Positions 29,185 through 35,441 of a stretch of 35,441 nt of DNA are shown here, in pieces. Position 1 is the first letter of the stretch. Each line of letters begins with the position of its first letter. A program made the position numbers and the translations under genes. A model generated the notes under the pieces. That model was given only the letters and a program-made list of their open reading frames with translations, ran no database searches and was not told where the DNA came from. Origin of the DNA: Priapulus caudatus (lineage: Eukaryota; Priapulida; Priapulimorpha; Priapulimorphida; Priapulidae); assembly GCF_000485595.1 (NCBI RefSeq), contig NW_014577078.1:592188-627628 (forward strand), in the 5' to 3' direction.

Positions 29185-29649
29185 ATTATAGTAGTATGAT
29201 AGTATACTATAGTTATATAGTTATATGTTATATGTTATATGGTTATATGTATATATGTATATAGTTATATGTTATATGTAATATGTTATTGTAATATGTA
29301 ATATGTAAATATGTATGTATATGTAAATGTATATGTAAATGTATATGTAAATGTATATGTAATATGTAATATGTATATATGTATGTAATATATATATGTG
29401 TATATATATATATATATATATGTGTGTGTATATGTGTGTACATATATATATATATGTGTGTATCAATATATATGTGTGTATATATATATATATGTGTATA
29501 TATGTATGTAATATGTATATGTATATGTTATTGTAATATGTAATATGTAATATGTATGTATATGTATATGTATATGGGTAAGTGTATATGTAAATGGTAT
29601 GTAGATGATAATATGTAAATGTACATATGTACTAATGTATTGTAATATG
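29185..29649. repeat. TATATG/TAATATG array, left part
   Basis: About 465 bp of TATATGT, TAATATG and TATATGTGTG words. The same type of sequence resumes at 30116, so the array is interrupted by the insertion at 29650-30115. Confidence 0.9.
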
Positions 29650-30115
29650 CAGGCCCGTTAGCCAGCTTTCTATTGGGGGGGTTGTTTTTCAATGTTGGCA
29701 ATTTGCTCGCAGGGGCGTGTACAGGATTTGTACAGGGGGTCTAACCGTATCATAGTTAGCGAGCACGCGAAGGGGTCGGGTCTGGGGGTTTTAAAATTAC
29801 ACCGCCTCAGATGCGTTTTCTGCCGCGAGCAAGCGGCGTCGGGCTCCCTGGACCCCCCTGGTACACGCCCTGCTCGGCGCGAAAGCGACCAGGCGAGGGA
29901 GCAAGCGACGACGGGGGGGGGTGTGGGAGCGGGGGGTTTATCACTGTTCACCCTCCCGCACGATGGAGATTGTGCAATTATTACACTTAAATGGAGCGAC
30001 CTGAGGATGAAATTCTGTAGTTGTGTGCGAGAGAGAATTTTTTTAAGCTTGGGGGCTCGGGGCTCGGGTGGGGGGGGTTCGTTTCGAACCCCGAACCCCC
30101 TGCGCTACGGGCCTG
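29650..30115. mobile_element. 466-bp transposon-like insertion with CAGGCCCGTAGC ends
   Basis: The ends are inverted: CAGGCCCGTTAGC at 29650 and GCTACGGGCCTG ending at 30115, differing by one inserted T. ATATG flanks both sides (29645-29649, 30116-30120), consistent with a 5-bp duplication, although the host array makes chance matches easy. Inside, CAGGGGCGTGTACAGG near 29711 and its near-complement GGTACACGCCCTG near 29858 suggest a second, nested element. The plus-strand open frame 29692-30123 crosses the ends and is not a recognised protein. The superfamily is uncertain. Confidence 0.65.
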
Positions 30116-30168
30116 ATATGTAATTGTTATAGTTATATGTTATATGTAATATAGTTATATATGTAGCT
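30116..30168. repeat. TATATG array, right part
   Basis: About 50 bp of TTATATGTTATATGTAATAT continuing the array interrupted at 29650. Confidence 0.8.
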
Positions 30169-30708
30169 CCTTGCTGGTAGTGGTAGTGGTACACATGGTT
30201 GGGTATGATCAGGTTATGCAAAACGGATAACCTTTAAAATTAAACGTATAATTTTATCTGGGTACTCGTACCTATGCCCATATTGGTTCAGGATAGAGAT
30301 GATGTCCAGGACAGTGATTTGATTCATAGATTGTGTTCATAAAAATATAAAAATACGTCTTAGCTATTTTTGTCGTGCGATGGCGCTAGCAGTGCTGCAA
30401 ACAAGCGCAGCTGCGCAAGTGCAAGTTCTAAATGTGTGTAGCTGCTCAGAACTCTCAAACTGGCTGTGAAACTCCTCCAGATCATGCAGTTCAACATGTA
30501 CGAGTCGCTCATAGCATGGAAGAAGTCCATCAAATTATATCTACGTATGAGAAGGAAAATTCTAGCAAGTTTGTTGTTTGGCAATCGCCAAAAGGTTTCG
30601 GAAATACAGGTATAGTTATGACTGTCATAGACCCTTGCACGTGACGCTCATCAAAACGGCGGCCCATGTTGGCGCATTGGGCGACCATAGCTTGCGACGC
30701 GGTTTGTC
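30169..30708. other. Intergenic DNA, no gene seen
   Basis: Unique sequence; small open frames on both strands around 30360-30640 overlap each other and carry no recognisable motif. Confidence 0.45.
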
Positions 30709-31110
30709 TTATTCAGGCCGAGTACGGGAGATTACCGGTACGCATATATTTGTAACTCATATTGTACTAATCGCGCCCAGTCAATAAACTCAATATTTAC
30801 AGAGAGTTTATAGCTAAGACATGTGTCTATAGGTATCTAGAATATATTATGCCAAATGATCTCCCGATATCGGCTTGAAATTTCATTACTCTGTGATATT
30901 GAGTTTATTGACGCCATTAGTCATATAGCAAATATATGCGCGCGGAAGTGAAATTTACAGATGATGAAATTTCTAAAATTCTAGGTACGGATAGACACGG
31001 GTCTTAAACAGCTATACTCTTCTGTGAATTATTGGTTTATTGACGCCACGATTGTATATATAGCAAATAGATGCACGTACCGTAATCTCACGTTACCGGC
31101 CTGAATATAG
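30709..31110. mobile_element. Foldback element, arms of about 80 bp plus an extra internal arm
   Basis: The left arm at 30709-30790 (ATTCAGGCCGAGTACGGGAG, then AGTCAATAAACT) pairs with the right arm at 31035-31110 (TTATTGACGCCACGATTG, then TTACCGGCCTGAATAT) at roughly three-quarters identity by eye. A third, partial arm in the right orientation lies at 30894-30942 (TGAGTTTATTGACGCCATTA). No open frame is present. Confidence 0.65.
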
Positions 31111-31636
31111 ACACTCCTTAGTGGACGTCAGGTATACGGGATGAGGTTCAGTTTAGAGAGAGCTCAACAATTTCCAGACGAAAATGTGTGAATTATTGTG
31201 TAGGTTAGTGGAATTGTACTAACGATCTGTAGTGGAAATAAGGATAGGAGTTCTTTCGACTACCTGCTGTTATAAACTATATAATCAGGGAGAATATGAG
31301 AAGTGTATCACAAAGGAGAGTGGCGTTCACACCCAGACAGATAGTTACTCGGACCTTGTTATGACGCAACCTTATCTGAGCTACCAGCTACCTCTAGACG
31401 GAAAACATTGAGTTATAAGAGCCAGTATCGGAGCACTCAGCGCCCGAGCGTGTCACTAGAATGTTTTGCGGAAATGATGATAGTTAAATATTTACAGGGC
31501 TACCGACTTTTACTTGACATGTTATGTTATATGATTCTTCATTGGAGCGTTTTTTACCCTCTGTCGCCAGATTTCCAATGTTTATGTGACGCTTATGAGT
31601 TGAGGGACTTAACCTGTCAGTTCATTTCCTTCTTGC
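31111..31636. other. Intergenic DNA, no gene seen
   Basis: Unique sequence leading into the CT-rich array. The open frame starting at 31408 is mostly repeat-derived. Confidence 0.5.
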
Positions 31637-31777
31637 TCTCTGGTCTCTCCTCTTCCTTTCCTCTTCTCTCTTCTCTCTCCTCTCTGTCTTCCTGCCTCTC
31701 TCTCTCTCTCTCTTTCTCTCTCTTCTGCTCTCTCTCTCTCCTCTCTCTCTACTCTCTCTCTCCTCTCTCTTCTCTCT

Positions 31778-31812
<35 letters not shown>

Positions 31813-32010
31813 TCTCTCTCTGTCTCTCCTCCCTCTCTGTCTCTCTGTCTCTCCTCCTCTCTCTCTTCTCTCTCTCCTCTTTTCTCCCTCTCTCTCTATC
31901 TGTCTCTCCTCCTCCTCCTCCTCCTCCCTATCTTTCTATCTGTCTCTCCTCCTCCTCCCTCTTGCTCTCTGTCTCTCCTCCTCCTCCTCTTTCTCTCTGG
32001 TCTCTCCTTC

Positions 32011-32055
<45 letters not shown>

Positions 32056-33375
32056 TTCTGTCTCTCCTCCTTCTCTCTCTCTCTGTCTCTCCTCCTCCCT
32101 CTCTCTCTGTCTCTCCTCCTCTCCTCATCGCTTCTCTGTTTCTTCTCCTCCTCTCTCTGGCTCTCTGCTCTCCTCCTTCCTCTCTTCTTGCTTTCTCTCC
32201 TCTCCTGCTTGCTCTCTGGTCTCCTCATCCCCTCTCTCTCTCTCTCCTCCCCTCTCTCTCTAATGTCTCCTCCTCGCCTCTCTCTCTCTCTCTCTGTCGC
32301 TCCTCCCTTCTCTCTTCTCTGGGTCTCTCTCCCTTTCTCTCTAATCTCTGGTCTCCGGACTCACCCTTCCTCTCCCTTCTGTCTGCTCCTATTTCTTCGC
32401 CTCCTCTCTCTTCTCTGATGTCTATCTCCTCTTCTTGGCTCTTCTGTCTCTCCTCCTCCCCCCCACCCCTCTTTCTCTCTGTGTCTTCTCCTCCTCCCTG
32501 ATTTCTTCGTGTCTAACTTCCTCCTCCCTCATCGCTCCCTCCGCTGTCTCTCCTCCCTCTCTTTCTCTGTTTCTCCTCCTCCCATCTCTCTCTGTCTCTC
32601 CGTCCTCCTTCCTCGTCTCTCTTCTCTCTCTCGGTCTCTGTCTATTCCTATTCCCTTCTCTTCTCTGTTCTCTCCTTCCCCTCCTCGGTCTCTTGTTCTC
32701 TCCTCCTCTTCACTCTCTGTCTTCTCCTCCTCCCGCCCTTCCTTTCTCTCTGTCTCCTCTCCTCCCTTCGCTCTCTCTGTTTCTCCTCCCTCCTCCCCTC
32801 CGCTCTCCTTGCCTCCTCCTTCTCTCACTCTCATTTCTTGCTCTTCATCTTCCTCCTTTGGGCTCCTCTGGGCTCTCCTCATCCCTCTCCTCTTCTTCCC
32901 CTCCCCCTTCTCTCTCTCTGTTCTCTCCTCCCTCATCTGTCTCTCCGTGAGTCTCTCTCTCCCTCTCTCTCTCTCTCTGTCGGTCCTCCTCTCTCTCTTC
33001 TGGTCTCTCTCTCTTTTCTCTCTCATCTCTCGGCCTCTTCCTCTCCCCCTCTGTCTCTCCTATTCTCTCTCCTCCTCTTCTCTTTTCTCTCTCTTCGGTC
33101 TCCCTCCTCCTCCCTCTCTGTCTATCCTCTTCTTCCTCTCCCTCCCTCTCTGTTCTCCTCCCTTCCTTCTCTCCTCCTCTCCTCTCTCTGCTCCACTCTC
33201 TCTCCTCCTCTTTCTTCTCTCTGCTCCTCTTCCTACTCTCTGTCCATCTCTATTCCTCCTCTCCTCTCTCTCTCTGTCTCCTCCTCCTCTCACCTTCCTC
33301 CTCTCCCTCCTCTCTTCTGTCTCTTTTCCCCTCCTCTCGCTCCTCTCTGCTCTCTTCCTCCTCTTCCTCCTCCAA
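31637..33375 (+). repeat. CT-rich array with CTCTGTCTCTCCTCCTCC units, about 1.7 kb
   Basis: Pyrimidine-only except for scattered G, with CTCTCTGTCTCTCCTCCTC as the commonest word at irregular spacing of about 25-45 bp. Ser/Leu/Pro-rich frames on + and Arg/Glu-rich frames on - are artefacts. Pyrimidines are on the + strand. Confidence 0.93.
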
Positions 33376-34275
33376 CTCCACGCTAACCTATTAATTACGT
33401 CGTCTACCAGATAGTACTAAATTAAATCCAGATTGACGACCGGTCGATACTCCTCTACGAGATCTGAAGCCGTTGCCGAAAGGAGATGTTCGTATCCAAC
33501 TGCGCTGAACGGCAGATCCTTTATTCGCGCAGTTCCGCGGCAAGGCGCATACGCGACTCTCGCCGTCGGGAACGTTCGTTACGACAGTTATGCAGCGCTG
33601 CGCTACGCTATGGATCCGTGTGCGCCGAATGAATTGGCGGCAGCGCCACGGATCCCATAGTCTGCCAGCGAACAGTCCGCACATTTTACGTGGGGGACCA
33701 GAGGTGTAGACATTGGACGTGATACAGTGTTCACTTGTTATAAAAACTTAACCCCGAGTAATCTCTTCGTAAACGAGCTGTGTCACGCTCGAAATCACAG
33801 AAAGAGCTGTCGAATTGTGACATTCGCCAACCTTGCCCAGTAATCGAACGGCTGTCTAATCAACGCCAAAAAACTACCGGCGCTCTTCGGCGACCAACGC
33901 TGCAACGTTTTTGCAAGTTCCAATGGGCGACGCTCGTACGGGAGTTGAGAAGCAGTGCGCGCCTGCTCCTGCCCGCCGCCTATAGCCCATTGACTGGCAC
34001 TCTCTGCCCCCTCTTCTCCGGCTTTAGCTTAAGTCACTCCATGGCCCTAATCCCCCGACGGTGGTGCGCGGTTCCTAGTCTATATATCGCCTGGTGGACC
34101 TCCCGCATATACCCTTCATTGAAAGAGGTAGGCCCTCTCTTCCTCTCGTCTCTCTCTTGGCATCTGCTAGACTCTCTTCTTCCTCTCTCTACTGCTCTCT
34201 CGTTTATACTAGAAACCATTAACAAATTCGTTAGTAACTATATTTTCCGTATTTAGTTAGCTACTATTTTATTCT
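33376..34275. other. Unique segment between arrays, no confirmed gene
   Basis: Moderately GC-rich sequence with overlapping open frames on both strands (33433-33660 +, 33391-33684 -, 33780-34256 +). None shows a motif I recognise. A short CT-rich stretch occurs at 34135-34200. Confidence 0.45.
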
Positions 34276-34985
34276 AATGCCTCATCTCTGCCGTCCTGTC
34301 TCCCTCACCTCGTCTCTGTCCTCCAAGTACTGTCCCCTCACCTGTCGCTCCACACGCTCACCTAGTCCCTCACCTGTTCCACGGCGTCATCTGTCTACCT
34401 GCTCGGCACACTTACCTATCCCCTCACCTGTCCCACACGTACGCTGTCCTCCTCACTGCCTCCCTCGTTGACATATCGTACCTGCTCCCCTCCCGTACCC
34501 TGTCCTCCCTCACTCCGTCCCACAGTTACCTGTCCCTCACCTGTCCTTACCACGTGTATCTGTCCCCTCACCTGCTCCCTCACCCTGTCCCCACACGTAC
34601 CTGTCCCCTCGTACCTGTCCCCTCACCTGTCCCACACGACCTTTCCCTCACCCTGTTCCTCCACGTACGTGTCCCCTCACCTGTCCACACGTACCTGTCC
34701 CTCTCTACGCTATACCACATGTCCCTGTCCTCTCATCCTCTTCCCAAAAACTGTCTACCTTGCTCTCCCCTCCCTGTCCCTACTCGTACCTCCCCTCACC
34801 TGTTCCCACACGTACCTGTCCCTCACCCTGATCCACTCACCTGTCCACACGTACCTGTTCCCTCAATCCCTGTCCTCACTGATACCCTGGTCTCCTCACC
34901 CTTGCTCCCAATCGTACCTAATTCCTCCCCACCATGTCTCCAACACGTCCCCTGCTCCCCACCCCCTGTCTCCACAACCAGTTAG
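34276..34985 (+). repeat. CCTCACCTGTCC / ACACGTACCTGTCC minisatellite
   Basis: About 700 bp in which CCCCTCACCTGTCC and CACACGTACCTGTCC alternate with variable spacing, roughly 25 bp per unit. The Cys/Pro/Ser-rich open frames are artefacts. Confidence 0.9.
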
Positions 34986-35070
34986 GTCAAAGGACCTTTT
35001 TTATCCTGAATTGTAAATTAGGCCCCGTTGTTAAATTGCTCCTAATCTGTTCTGTTCCATTTTTAAATGA

Positions 35071-35107
35071 TCCTCTCTCTCTCTCATCTCTCTCTTCTCT
35101 CCTCTCG

Positions 35108-35139
<32 letters not shown>

Positions 35140-35178
35140 TTCTCTCTCTCATCTCTCTCATCCTCATTCTCATTCTCT

Positions 35179-35258
<80 letters not shown>

Positions 35259-35286
35259 CTCTCTTCATCTCTCTCGTATCTCATCT

Positions 35287-35343
<57 letters not shown>

Positions 35344-35347
35344 CTCT

Positions 35348-35419
<72 letters not shown>

Positions 35420-35441
35420 TCTCTTCTCTCTCTCCTCTCCC
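35071..35441 (+). repeat. (CT)n array running off the window end
   Basis: Nearly pure CT repeats with CATCTC, TTCTC and CCTC interruptions, still continuing at the last base. Pyrimidines are on the + strand. Confidence 0.95.

Noticed and set aside
31408-33414. Frames of up to about 336 codons, Ser/Leu/Pro-rich
   Set aside because: Nearly all of the sequence is CT-rich repeat; the short unique start (31408-31636) has no motif or splice support.
33391-33684. Overlapping open frames on both strands in a unique, fairly GC-rich segment
   Set aside because: No recognisable domain, start context or splice signals; left as unassigned sequence.

Overview
The window looks like nuclear DNA of an invertebrate animal. 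Coding sequence is split into short exons by large introns with GT..AG borders, there is an AATAAA poly(A) signal, and pogo/Tc1-mariner-type DNA transposon remains and many foldback elements are present. About a third of the window is micro- and minisatellite. No prokaryotic genes, rRNA, tRNA or CRISPR array were seen. The species cannot be named from the sequence.

Region 1 (1-1540) holds two head-to-head relics of a pogo-type DNA transposon. Both have lost the transposase catalytic core at the same breakpoint, and they flank a short spacer. Region 2 (2551 to about 24140, + strand) is one multi-exon gene whose 5' end lies outside the window. Nine exons (2551-2731, 6248-6473, 7866-7940, 10101-10376, 15895-15983, 17056-17181, 18102-18289, 20857-20955, 22897-23613) join with matching splice phase throughout, giving about 658 codons. 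The exons from 17056 to 20955 encode a charged helical region that I recognise as the C-terminal domain of SPATA1 (spermatogenesis-associated protein 1). The first exon looks like the start of the variable middle region, and the last adds a long acidic tail. AATAAA at 24118 ends the gene.

The introns are crowded with tandem arrays, many of them lying directly against an exon. The most striking is a 31-bp minisatellite of about 2.9 kb (10377-13322) that starts at the donor of one exon. Every unit carries a pyrimidine tract, then CAG|GTGACG, so each unit resembles a recursive splice site. Other introns hold foldback/MITE elements (5297-5472, 6960-7490, 8408-9004) and a duplicated segment with a CT-repeat core (3570-5321).

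Region 3 (24140-35441) shows no convincing gene. It contains a 1.7-kb GTGCGTGC/GTACACGTGC minisatellite between inverted element-like ends, a second duplicated segment with a CA-repeat core (27727-28823), a TATATG array split by a 466-bp transposon-like insertion (29650-30115), a foldback element (30709-31110), a 1.7-kb CT-rich array, a CCTGTCCC/ACACGTA minisatellite, and a CT array that runs off the end.

Many units of the arrays differ by single-base insertions or deletions. Some of this may be consensus error from long reads, and it limits confidence in reading frames, especially in the exons at 10101 and 22897.
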